DNA of 38,889 nt, taken from assembly GCF_902491285.1 (NCBI RefSeq), contig NZ_CABUHK010000055.1:1-38889 (forward strand), in the 5' to 3' direction. The position numbers and the translations under genes were made by a program. Numbering within the stretch: position 1 is the first letter of the stretch; every line of letters starts with the position of its first letter. This DNA comes from an uncultured Bacteroides sp. (GTDB taxonomy: Bacteria > Bacteroidota > Bacteroidia > Bacteroidales > Bacteroidaceae). The notes below the pieces were generated by a model. The model saw nothing but the letters and a program-made list of their open reading frames with translations, was not told the DNA's origin and searched no databases. Below are positions 22,814 through 30,600 of the stretch, piece by piece.

Positions 22814-22844
22814 TAAATACACAGCACTCCTTTCTAACCCCACA
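22814..22844 (-). promoter_or_regulatory. ECF-type promoter of the PUL 1 fecR-susCD operon
   Basis: On the minus strand TGTGGGGTTA (22844-22835), then GTGTATTTA (22822-22814). The core is GGGGTTA-N14-GTATTTA. An element with the same two boxes at the same distance lies upstream of the PUL 2 fecR fragment (26771-26801) and GH110 (26366-26393). The start codon is 50 nt downstream. The box identity and exact spacing across independent sites are seen directly; recognition by the ECF sigma factors is inferred. Confidence 0.72.
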
Positions 22845-23048
22845 TCGACTTTGTAAAAAAGTGAAAGAAAAAATGAAATTATTTTGTAATACGCTGAATA
22901 TGTGCAATATATAAGATTTGTTTTTTTGAAAAAAAATAGTCTGGAGGAGTTTATTAATAAACGTAATGGAATAAACTAAATTTTGGATATGATTGTCCTC
23001 GAATAAATGCAAAAAGTTTGGCATTATCTCCTATTCTCTCTCATATAT

Positions 23049-23164
23049 AAAAATGAAAATCCTCTTTCAACCTATCACCACTCTTCCAAAACGCCTTATT
23101 CATCGCACTTATAGAGCGGTGATAGGTAGTTGACAACCTATCACCTCATCTATCACCTATCACC
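23049..23164 (+). repeat. Left arm of the 116-bp inverted repeat
   Basis: It pairs with 23481-23596 at 112 of 116 positions by eye. It contains the nonamer CCTATCACC at 23071-23079, 23137-23145 and 23156-23164, its complement GGTGATAGG at 23118-23126, and a one-mismatch copy TCTATCACC at 23149-23157. The copies at 23118 and 23137 form an internal hairpin. Confidence 0.92.
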
Positions 23165-23240
23165 GCCCAACATAGTACATATAAACAGGAGCTTATATGC
23201 AAATAGTATATCCGTAGGGGGCAACTCCGATTCATGCCTT

Positions 23241-23387
23241 GAAACAAAGTGTTTCGAGATTTGAAACTAAAGTTTCCATTACTTGAAACTAAAGTTTCAT
23301 CGGTAAGAAACTAAAGTTTCTGTTGTTTGAAACCAATTGTTTCAAAGCGTGAAACACTTGGTTTCAACATATGAAACGAATTGTTTC
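23241..23387. repeat. Array of seven GAAAC-N4/5-GTTTC palindromes with exact 22-nt period
   Basis: Units start at 23241, 23263, 23285, 23307, 23329, 23351 and 23373, each exactly 22 nt apart. Units 2-4 are identical 14-mers, GAAACTAAAGTTTC. Units 1, 5, 6 and 7 are 15-mers with differing centres (AAAGT, CAATT, ACTTG, GAATT). The linkers shrink from 8 to 7 nt so that the register is kept. Linker sequences are not conserved beyond a tendency to TT before and AA after. The period is close to two helical turns, as expected for sites occupied on one face of DNA. Confidence 0.9.
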
Positions 23388-23480
23388 ACTATAAGTTGTT
23401 TTAAGCACGTCAAATGTTGGAATATGTATGGCATGGTTTGGGAAAAGCTGAAAAGAGCATAATATGCACTTATCTAAAAT

Positions 23481-23596
23481 GGTGATAGGTGATAGATGAG
23501 GTGATAGGTTGTCAACCACCTATCACCGCTCTATAAGTGCGATGAATAGGGCGTTTCAGAAGAGTGGTGATAGGTTGAAAGAGGATTTTCATTTTT
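23481..23596 (-). repeat. Right arm of the 116-bp inverted repeat
   Basis: Reverse complement of 23049-23164 with four mismatches: three near the arm's outer third and one in the internal hairpin loop. The same CCTATCACC/GGTGATAGG motifs occur in mirrored positions, starting with GGTGATAGG at 23481-23489. Confidence 0.92.
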
Positions 23597-23804
23597 TTGT
23601 GCATGAGAGAGAAAAGATGAGAATGAAATATTTTCTCTCAATTAGCCCAAAACAGAATAAAAATGAGTTAATTCTATTCACAAAAGATATAAAAGCAACA
23701 GAGTTCCAGTAGGACTTAGTGATAATGAGCCATTTGAGTAATTGTCAGTTTTCTTTCCGAAGAGAAATTGACAGCTATATGTGAAATAAAATCCTTAAAA
23801 AATG

Positions 23805-23834
23805 TTGTGTTTAATAATTGTTTCCTTATTTTTG
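23805..23834 (+). promoter_or_regulatory. Housekeeping promoter of the PUL 1 ECF sigma gene
   Basis: TATTTTTG (23827-23834) matches the Bacteroides -7 consensus TAnnTTTG. A -33-like TTG (23805-23807) sits 19 nt upstream. The ATG at 23853 follows 18 nt later, leaving a very short leader. Confidence 0.6.
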
Positions 23835-23852
23835 TATTGTAATTAGAAAAAG

Positions 23853-24398
23853 ATGGAAGAGAAAGTTATTCTTGAGAAGGTGAGAGTCGGGGACGCAACT
23901 GCGTTTGCATTGTTATATGATCGTTACTGGTTGAAGGTCTATAACTTTGCTCGGCTTTATATAACTTCTTCTTCTGAGGTATCTGAAGTGGTACAAGATG
24001 TTTTTGTTAAAGTTTGGGAATCGAGAGAGACGTTTGATGAAACCAAGAACTTTGATGGTTTCCTTTTTATCATTACCCGTAATATTATTTTCAATTATTC
24101 GCGTAGATATTTTAATGAGTTGAACTTTAAAATGACAGCTTTGAAAGGGCTTGAGAACTCATACGATATAGAAGCGGAACTGGACGCGGCAGATTTGAAA
24201 AACTATATTGATAGATTGATTGCTCAACTTCCGCCACAACGGCAACGTATTTTCAGGATGAGTCGCGAGCAACATCTGTCTAATAAGGAAATAGCAGAAC
24301 AATGTGCTGTCACGGAGAAGGCGATAGAACGCCAAATTACTTTGGCATTGAAGTTTATTAAAGATAATCTGCCTTTGTTTATTGTGTTTATGGGATAG
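23853..24398 (+). CDS. ECF RNA polymerase sigma factor (PUL 1)
   Basis: A 181-residue sigma-70 family protein with regions 2 and 4 only. Region 2 includes ALLYDRYWLKVYNFA and VVQDVFVKVWESR (about 17-60), and region 4 includes LPPQRQRIFRMSREQHLSNKEIAEQ (about 128-152), a helix-turn-helix. It is divergent from the fecR gene, its expected anti-sigma partner, across the 580-bp element. It should direct RNA polymerase to the RGGGWTA-N14-GTATTTA promoters. A close paralogue lies at 37025-37585 (roughly half of residues identical by eye), so cross-talk between the two PULs is plausible. Confidence 0.95.
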   Translation: MEEKVILEKVRVGDATAFALLYDRYWLKVYNFARLYITSSSEVSEVVQDVFVKVWESRETFDETKNFDGFLFIITRNIIFNYSRRYFNELNFKMTALKGLENSYDIEAELDAADLKNYIDRLIAQLPPQRQRIFRMSREQHLSNKEIAEQCAVTEKAIERQITLALKFIKDNLPLFIVFMG

Positions 24399-24420
24399 CT
24401 TCATTGTGATGGAGAAAAGC

Positions 24421-24467
24421 GGCGCTTTAGAGGTTGGAAAGCATAGCTTTAAGTAACCTAAAGCGCC
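24421..24467 (-). terminator. Stem-loop between the convergent sigma and GH110 genes
   Basis: GGCGCTTTAGAGGTT (24421-24435) pairs with AACCTAAAGCGCC (24455-24467), with one or two unpaired bases. On the minus strand it is followed by GCTTTTC and on the plus strand by ACAATAATCTTTT. It may end both convergent transcripts. Confidence 0.7.
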
Positions 24468-24482
24468 ACAATAATCTTTTAA

Positions 24483-26330
24483 TTATTTGATTTTCTGAAA
24501 GAATGGATTCTTGCTTATTTTTATATCGGACGACTTCATGTTTTCAAATTTTACAGTGCGCCCTAATACATCCCCTTCAATCTTGTTATTTGAAATAATC
24601 ACAGACTTGCAGGCTTCCAGAGTGATTCCTTCTTTACGGTAATGATATGGCTGATAGGTTGTATCGCGTATCAGAGTGTTGTTGGAGAAAGTCAGTCCGT
24701 CTACCGAACGGGCGAAGAGAATCGGATAGTCAAACAAGTGGAAGGTGTTGTCTGTAATCCGGATATTACGGTGGTATGGGTACTTCTGTTTCGGTGTCGG
24801 TATTTCTGGATCAATGCTGATTACGGCTTCACAGAATTGGTAAAGTGAAGAGTTGCATGGATAGCGGAAAACATTGTTACGTATCAACACATCTTTTACA
24901 GCTCCTGATTCATACCAGGCATTGGCATCTCCGGCAATTAAGATAGCGGAACCGCTTGATTCGAATATGTTGTTTTCTATAACAACCTTGCCCGGAGTAG
25001 ATACAAGTAATCCACGTGCGCGGCAACTTCCGAAGTGGCAGTTGCGTATTTCCGCGTCCGGGGTACAAGTCAGGTTTTCTATTACGTATCCGGCTTCTAC
25101 TCCGGTAGGGAGTGGGGCGGACAGTTCGATGATAAATTCGGCTTTGTTGATCGCTTCGAACTTATTCATTTTTCCGGTGGCTACGGTACGCATTGTCTTG
25201 TGCTCTATGAATCCGAGCGTCTCGTTCGGGCGTCCCCATTCCATGCCTTCGCTCATATCTTGCATGAACTTGCATTTTATACGGGTGGGCGAGAGGACTT
25301 CCATGATACGTGAACAGGTTCCGTGAATGTTGATGGGATCGTCCATCAGTCCTGCCCAACTGCAATTTTCAATCTTGAGCAGCCCGCTGCATCCCATGAA
25401 GTGAAAGCCGTCATCATGTCCGCTTAATACACGCCCTTTTGAAGCATTCGGGATAATATGGACATCATCAAAAGATATGTTCTTGCTGTATTGTGACAAG
25501 ATACCTAATCCGCATGTATGGAATAATTTCAGGTTTTCCATTTTAGTGTTTGTGCTATGGAAAATGAAAATGCCGGCATGGTCGCGGGTGCTATGTCTCA
25601 ACACGAGGATAGTGCCTGCTACAGGATAGGACTTGTTTGCTTCCCCTTTGGGGTCGGACAAGCGTACACGTCCGCGACCCACTTCCACTGCGTCATAGCC
25701 GCGCCATCCCAAATTGTCACCTGTATTGGGCAAAACGAAGTGGGTTTTAGGGTCGAATTGCATAATCGACCACATGCCGCTTTTCCATCCTTCACCAACA
25801 AAAGTCAGTCGCTTGTTTTCGATGATGTACGGATATTGGCAGGCGTCGATTTCGATTTCCATGAAGTCGAGTGTCGATTCAACGACAGTGCCTTGTGCGG
25901 TTAAAGGGATATCCCAGTCTACGGTGAAGTTTTTCAGTGTAACATTTTGGCAGTGATCCAGAGTGAACGGTTGCATTCGCCCGTGCATGATGAATTCCGA
26001 GCCGTTACCGTCAATAGTCAGGTCGTTGACTTCGTCCAACAATATTGCAAGGATCTTGGGATTTACATCGTATGTATTTGTCTCGTGATATTCCTTTTCA
26101 ATGGCATGTTGTGCCCAGAAATCATATCTCCCTTTGGGAAAGACAAGAATGGAGCCGGGATTCTCTTTACAGGCTTTAATAGCTTTTTGTACAAATGGAA
26201 CCGCATTGATACGGCTGTCGGGTTTTAAACCGAAATCGGTTACTGAGATAATTTTACTTGCTGAAATGCTGACTGTGCAAGACAATAATGCAAACAGTAA
26301 AATTGATTTCAATGATAAGAGTGTTTTCAT
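24483..26330 (-). CDS. GH110-like alpha-1,3-galactosidase (parallel beta-helix)
   Basis: A 615-residue exported protein with a signal peptide (1-24). It begins with the beta-helix entry ISVTDFGLKPDSRINAVPFVQKAI and continues as a right-handed parallel beta-helix with IENN/ISNN-type coils. The length, GRMQPF and DWDIPLTAQG segments, and acidic pairs HDDGFHF (Asp306-Asp307) and MDDPINIHG (Asp330-Asp331) resemble GH110. That family removes alpha-1,3-galactose, including from blood group B. I cannot tell the branched-only and linear-accepting subgroups apart. It has its own copy of the ECF-type promoter about 36 nt upstream. As sequenced it also lies downstream of the promoter on the invertible segment. 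A generic pectate-lyase-like fold is the alternative call. Confidence 0.8.
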   Translation of the reverse strand: MKTLLSLKSILLFALLSCTVSISASKIISVTDFGLKPDSRINAVPFVQKAIKACKENPGSILVFPKGRYDFWAQHAIEKEYHETNTYDVNPKILAILLDEVNDLTIDGNGSEFIMHGRMQPFTLDHCQNVTLKNFTVDWDIPLTAQGTVVESTLDFMEIEIDACQYPYIIENKRLTFVGEGWKSGMWSIMQFDPKTHFVLPNTGDNLGWRGYDAVEVGRGRVRLSDPKGEANKSYPVAGTILVLRHSTRDHAGIFIFHSTNTKMENLKLFHTCGLGILSQYSKNISFDDVHIIPNASKGRVLSGHDDGFHFMGCSGLLKIENCSWAGLMDDPINIHGTCSRIMEVLSPTRIKCKFMQDMSEGMEWGRPNETLGFIEHKTMRTVATGKMNKFEAINKAEFIIELSAPLPTGVEAGYVIENLTCTPDAEIRNCHFGSCRARGLLVSTPGKVVIENNIFESSGSAILIAGDANAWYESGAVKDVLIRNNVFRYPCNSSLYQFCEAVISIDPEIPTPKQKYPYHRNIRITDNTFHLFDYPILFARSVDGLTFSNNTLIRDTTYQPYHYRKEGITLEACKSVIISNNKIEGDVLGRTVKFENMKSSDIKISKNPFFQKIK

Positions 26331-26365
26331 ACATTCTGTAGTTTGTTAGATACTTGTTTTCTACA

Positions 26366-26393
26366 TAAATACTATTAATTAGTCAGTAACCCT
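26366..26393 (-). promoter_or_regulatory. ECF-type promoter of the GH110 gene
   Basis: On the minus strand AGGGTTA (26393-26387), 14 nt, GTATTTA (26372-26366). The boxes and spacing equal those upstream of both fecR genes, so GH110 most likely belongs to the same sigma/anti-sigma regulon. The leader is about 30 nt. Confidence 0.68.
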
Positions 26394-26494
26394 ATGCTTT
26401 CATTGAAAAAAAAGGTTTTTTTAGTATTTACCTTTTTTCGGGCAGATTTTTTTATGTGGTGAGTGTAGATAGGTCATAGAATCTGTCGTGAGGA

Positions 26495-26734
26495 TTACCG
26501 GAGTTCTATATGAACTAAAGTTTTGGATTTACCATCGCATCTGTGCTGGATATTCTGCCATATTCTTTTTTTTATTCTGGATTTAATCGGTTCATCTGCA
26601 AACTGTTTCCATTGTTTTTGCATCTCTTTTTCTACCGATTTCCTTTTTAGCAGACATTGTCTTTCTTCCGGTAACAACTCTTCAATCAGGAGTCTTTTTA
26701 TCAATCTTTTTCGTTTATCTATATTTGTTTCCAT
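26495..26734 (-). CDS. 5' part of the PUL 2 fecR, inverted (79-residue cytoplasmic fragment)
   Basis: This frame aligns with residues 1-77 of the intact FecR at 21826-22764: METNIDKRKRLIKRLL against MDKVEKKSLIKSLL, and QWKQFADEPIKSRIKKRIW against QWNESGNSLVNVEIKEQIW. It ends with HIELR-stop just past the inverted repeat at 26502-26519, before the membrane helix. It points left, opposite to the 3' part of the gene at 26883-27608. If translated it would be a soluble sigma-binding domain. After inversion residues 1-78 join the 3' part in frame. Its promoter (26771-26801) is on the same segment. Confidence 0.85.
   Translation of the reverse strand: METNIDKRKRLIKRLLIEELLPEERQCLLKRKSVEKEMQKQWKQFADEPIKSRIKKRIWQNIQHRCDGKSKTLVHIELR
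26502..26519 (+). repeat. Left 18-bp inverted repeat of the invertible segment
   Basis: AGTTCTATATGAACTAAA. On the minus strand it codes TLVHIEL at the break point of the split fecR. The match to the partner repeat stops sharply on both sides. Confidence 0.93.
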
Positions 26735-26770
26735 TTCATTCTTGTTATTCGCTAATTGATGCTACATATA

Positions 26771-26801
26771 TAAATACACCGCAGCTTGGCTTATCCCTAC
26801 A
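26771..26801 (-). promoter_or_regulatory. ECF-type promoter carried on the invertible segment
   Basis: On the minus strand TGTAGGGATA (26801-26792), then GTGTATTTA (26779-26771), identical in spacing to the PUL 1 element (22814-22844). As sequenced it reads leftward through the fecR fragment toward GH110. After inversion it would read rightward into full-length fecR, susC and susD. Confidence 0.7.
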
Positions 26802-26881
26802 ATAAGTGACGATTTTATTAAAAAAAACAGAAGATTTACTTGATTTACTCTTCAATTACCTTTTTCATGCTCTCGTTTTAA

Positions 26882-26899
26882 TTTAGTTCATATAGAACT
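26882..26899 (-). repeat. Right 18-bp inverted repeat of the invertible segment
   Basis: TTTAGTTCATATAGAACT, exact reverse complement of 26502-26519. In the plus-strand frame it reads LVHIEL and leads directly into WHPLAAAVAILLIIGG of the membrane helix. Confidence 0.93.
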
Positions 26900-27608
26900 A
26901 TGGCATCCGTTGGCTGCTGCCGTTGCTATTCTCTTGATAATAGGAGGTTTGCTGTTTTTATCTGTGCATGATGAAACGGGGGTAGAAAAAAATATTAAAG
27001 TAATTGCAGAAAAGAATCAGTTATACGTGCTGCCCGACAGCACAAAAGTATGGATGCAGCCGGGCAGTTCAATCCGTTACGCAAAAGCATTCATGCAAGA
27101 CAGAAGAGTATGGCTGGAAGGCAGTTCCTTATTTGAAGTACGAAAACAGGAGGGCAGTACATTTCAGGTATATATATACGATGCGTTTATAGAGGTAAAA
27201 GGAACTTGTTTTTTGGTAAAACAAGAAGACGCATATCATAGCGAAGTAACTCTGTTTGAAGGTGAAGTTGACTTTAATATTCCGTCTACCCGTCAAAAAA
27301 CGGCAATGCTCCCTTTGCAAAAACTTACTTACAACTCGATTGATTCACAAACACAATTAGATACTATCACCAATATCAGTTGGGAAAACGGAAGATACAA
27401 CTTTAAGGATGTTCCGTTGACTCAATTGATTCAAATCGTGAGCCGGATGTACCATACTGATATTCTTGTGGAGGGAATACATCGTGCTGAAGTTTCATTT
27501 AGTGGCAGTATTCATTACAATGAATCTTTAGATAATGTTCTCAATAAGATTCGTTTTAGTTTGAATTTGAATATCCGGAAAGTAGATGACCGATACATTT
27601 TATACTAG
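26883..27608 (+). pseudogene. 3' part of the PUL 2 fecR, lacking its start in this orientation
   Basis: The open frame supplies the FecR membrane helix (PLAAAVAILLIIGGLLFL), the FecR domain (YVLPDSTKVWMQPGSSIRYAK) and a C-terminal DUF4974-type domain (RYNFKDVPLTQLIQIVSRMY). It aligns with residues 72-312 of the intact paralogue at 21826-22764. It has no convincing start codon of its own; the first possible one, TTG at 26910, falls inside the membrane helix. There is no internal stop or frameshift, which argues for a reversible switch rather than decay. It ends 45 nt before susC. Confidence 0.88.
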
Positions 27609-27628
27609 CCTATTTTTTTATTAACCAT

Positions 27629-27646
27629 ATGTCTAATCAAACTTAA
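27629..27646 (+). promoter_or_regulatory. Conserved pre-susC block with possible five-codon leader
   Basis: ATGTCTAATC (27629-27638) recurs before the PUL 1 susC (21815-21806, minus strand), followed in both by 11-12 nt and AGCATGAGAAAA. Here it reads Met-Ser-Asn-Gln-Thr-stop, whereas in PUL 1 it stays in frame with susC. It may act as a translation-coupling element or ribosome-binding context. Confidence 0.4.
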
Positions 27647-27653
27647 TTAAAGC

Positions 27654-30600
27654 ATGAGAAAATCACTCAGTTTTCAAAGTTGCGTACGATATTTCAAGTA
27701 TATCGTGCTGGTTTTGCTTTTTTATCCGTTGACGGTCCTTGGAGCTCAGGGGCATATTACGGTAAAAGGGCAGTCTATTACTATCAAAGAAGCTATTATG
27801 CTCATTGAAAAGAATAGTAATTATGTCTTTTTTTACAATGCTGCGGATTTGAAAAACATTCGATTGAAAAATATCAATTGTTCGGGTACAATTGATAAGG
27901 TATTAAATGAAGTCTTTGCTAACACCGGAATCACCTGGCTGATTCAAGGTAATGATGTTGTTTTAAAAATGAGTAAAACGGAATCTGCCCAACAAGCCAA
28001 AAAAACGGAAATAGTGGGTGTTGTTACCGACGCGCGAACGGGAGAGGCTGTCATTGGAGCAAGTGTCGCTATTGTAGGAACCGCGACAGGTGTTATTACT
28101 GATATTGACGGTAAGTTTGTGATTCTGGCAAATCCGCAGGATGTCTTGAAAGTTTCGTATGTGGGATACACAACTAAGGAAGTGAAAGTTGGTAATCGGA
28201 AAGTGCTTGCCATTGATTTGTCGGAGGATGCACAGGCACTTGAAGAGGTTGTGGTAACAGCTTATGGGACAGGACAGAAAAAGGCAAGTATGGTAGGTTC
28301 GGTGCAGGCTATCCGTCCAGCGGATTTGAAAGTTCCTTCAACGAATCTTTCCAACTCATTTGCCGGCCGTTTGTCTGGGGTAGTTGCTGTCCAGCGTACT
28401 GGTCGTCCCGGAGCGGACGGTTCTGATTTTTGGATTCGGGGAATTTCAACCTTGAGTCAGGCTACATCGCCTCTGATTATCATTGACGGTGTACAGGTGT
28501 CTTCCGCCGATTTGAACGCATTGGACCCGGAAGTGATTGACGGATTCTCCATCTTGAAGGATGCTACCGCTACGGCAATGTACGGAACTCGTGGTGCAAA
28601 TGGTGTTATGATTGTCACTACTAAATCCGGACAGAATCTGGATAAACCGATTATAAATTTCCGTGTAGAGGGACAGGTCAGCCAACCTACCAAAACTCCT
28701 AAGTTCGTGGATGGAGCTACGTATATGGAACTGTTCAATGAAGCTGTGAAGAATGATGGTAGTCCGGACGTTTTGTATAGTCAGGATAAGATTAACGGGA
28801 CGCGTATGAAACTGAATCCGTATGTTTTTCCCGATGTGAACTGGTATGATGAGATGTTTAATAATGTAGCTTTCAATGAGAAAGTGAACTTTAACATCCG
28901 TGGTGGAGGGAAAAAGATCGATTACTTTTCAAGTATTTCAGTCAATCACGAATCGGGTATGCTGAAGAATCGCTCTAAAGACTTTTTCTCTTATAACAAT
29001 AATATTGATGTGATGCGTTATGCTTTCCAGAACAATATTAATGCATATCTCAGCAAGACATCCAAGTTGTCAGTAAGGTTGAATGTACAACTTCGTGACT
29101 TGCGTGAGCCCAACCGCGGTATTGATGATATTTTTGCGGATGCTATGAACTCAAGTCCGGTTGAAGCACCTGTTTTTTATGAACCGGACGGAACAACTAA
29201 TCATGTGAAATGGGGTACTACTGACCGTTTGATTACGGCTTATCAGGGTAATCCGGTTGCCCAGTTGACTACAGGATACAATGATACATTTGAAAGTACG
29301 GTTATCGCCGCTCTTGAGTTTGAACAGAAATTGGATTTTCTGACCAAGGGGCTTCGCTTTAAGGCATTGGGAACATTTAAGAACTGGTCAAAATCAGTTA
29401 ATAAATATAGTGCCGGCTGGAATAAATATTTGTTAGGGGCGTATGAACAGAATGAAGACGGTTCGTATAGCTACACTACCAATAGAGTAGGTAATGAAGT
29501 GTCGACCGATTTGAACAATACTAACGAGACGGCGGGAGATCGCCGGATTTATCTGGAAGCAATGCTTGATTATAACCGTACATTTGGAAAGCATGATGTG
29601 AATGCCATGTTGCTTTATAATCAGGACGAACTTGTGAACAATGTGCCGGGTAACGATCTTATCAATTCGCTGCCTAAACGTAAGCAAGGTCTTGCCGGAC
29701 GACTTTCGTATGCATATGACGGAAAATATATGGCGGAAGTCAATATGGGGTATAATGGTTCGGAAAATTTTGCGAAGGGACATCGCTGGGGATTTTTCCC
29801 TTCCATAGCGCTGGGATATAATATCAGTGAAGAGAGTTTCTTTGAACCTTTGCGTAAGGTTGTTACCAGTATGAAATTACGCGGCTCATGGGGATTGGTC
29901 GGTAATGACCAAATTGGCGGTGAAAGGTTTATTTATATGCCTACGATTAATTTGTCCGGTAAAGGTTTTACTACCGGTATTGACCAAAACTATGGATTGA
30001 GCGGACCGGTTTATACCCGTTATGAAAACACTAATATCACTTGGGAAGTGGGAGAAAAGATCAATCTTGGTATTGACTTGCAATTATTGAACAGCCTGAA
30101 TATTGTTGTTGATGTTTTCCGTGAGACTCGTAGAGATATATTCCAAAAAAAAGGAACAATTCCTACTTATCTGGGAACCGGGTCGACCGATGTGTTTGGC
30201 AACCTTGCTGAGATGAAAAATCAAGGACTCGATTTCTCTATTGATTATAACAAGGCGTTCAGCAAGGATTTCTATATGAATTTTAAGGGAACGTTTACTT
30301 ACGCCCACAATGAAATTACTAAGTATGATGAAGCTCCTAAATATGCCTTTCAGTCGAAAGTCGGTCAGAGTGCCAATGTTAACCAGGGGTATTTGTCGAA
30401 CGGGTTATTTTTAGATGAGGCTGAAATAGACCGTTACAATCAGCAGATGGGGTCTACACTGGGAGCAGGTGATATCAAATACCTCAATGTATCGAATATA
30501 CATGGCTATGGAGATAATATAGTGGACGTGGACGACTGGACATGGATTGGAAATCCTACGGTTCCTGAAATCGTATATGGTTTCGGCCCTTCGTTCAAAT

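Larger units (their letters stand above)
23034..23613. other. 580-bp symmetrical intergenic element of unknown nature
   Basis: Most of the 1088-nt gap between fecR and the sigma gene is occupied by this structure; no convincing gene is present. From outside in: a short outer match (TTCTCTCTCAT 23034-23044 facing ATGAGAGAGAA 23603-23613), 116-bp inverted arms (23049-23164 / 23481-23596), and a core with seven palindromes in 22-nt register (23241-23387). The total symmetry could form a cruciform or a very long RNA stem. It may be a non-autonomous mobile element, a regulatory array or a structured RNA. No direct target-site repeat is obvious at its ends. A smaller imperfect hairpin (TGTCA 23743-23747 with TGACA 23769-23773) lies between the element and the sigma promoter. 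Confidence 0.75.
26502..26899. other. 398-bp invertible DNA segment (phase switch)
   Basis: It is bounded by perfect 18-bp inverted repeats: AGTTCTATATGAACTAAA (26502-26519) and its complement (26882-26899). Each repeat contains AGTTC and GAACT arms around a non-symmetrical 5-nt centre, the layout of a site-specific recombinase site. Flipping the segment joins the 26734-start frame to the 26883-27608 frame without any base change, giving a 313-residue FecR. The segment carries the fecR start and its ECF-type promoter. No recombinase gene lies in this window, so the enzyme would act from elsewhere. Confidence 0.9.

Noticed and set aside
23241..23387. CRISPR array reading of the GAAAC/GTTTC repeats
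   Set aside because: Repeats are 14-15 nt with variable centres and the gaps are 7-8 nt, far shorter than CRISPR spacers. There are no cas genes in the window.
23509..23712. 67-codon plus-strand reading frame starting with TTG inside the right inverted arm
   Set aside because: Its first third is fixed by the inverted repeat and the left arm carries no matching frame in gene context. It has a weak start and no ribosome-binding site, and no family is recognised. It is most likely chance, though a gene remnant is not excluded.
24483..26330. Pectate lyase or polygalacturonase identity for the beta-helix protein
   Set aside because: The fold is shared, but the acidic pairs in HDDGFHF and MDDPINIHG, the length and the neighbouring GH109/M60 genes fit GH110 better. 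The call remains below certainty.
26495..27608. Simple pseudogene explanation for the split fecR
   Set aside because: Both parts are free of stops and frameshifts, the break falls exactly in an 18-bp perfect inverted repeat, and a virtual flip restores the frame and the paralogue's length. An assembly error is also less likely, because a repeat this short rarely misleads assembly.
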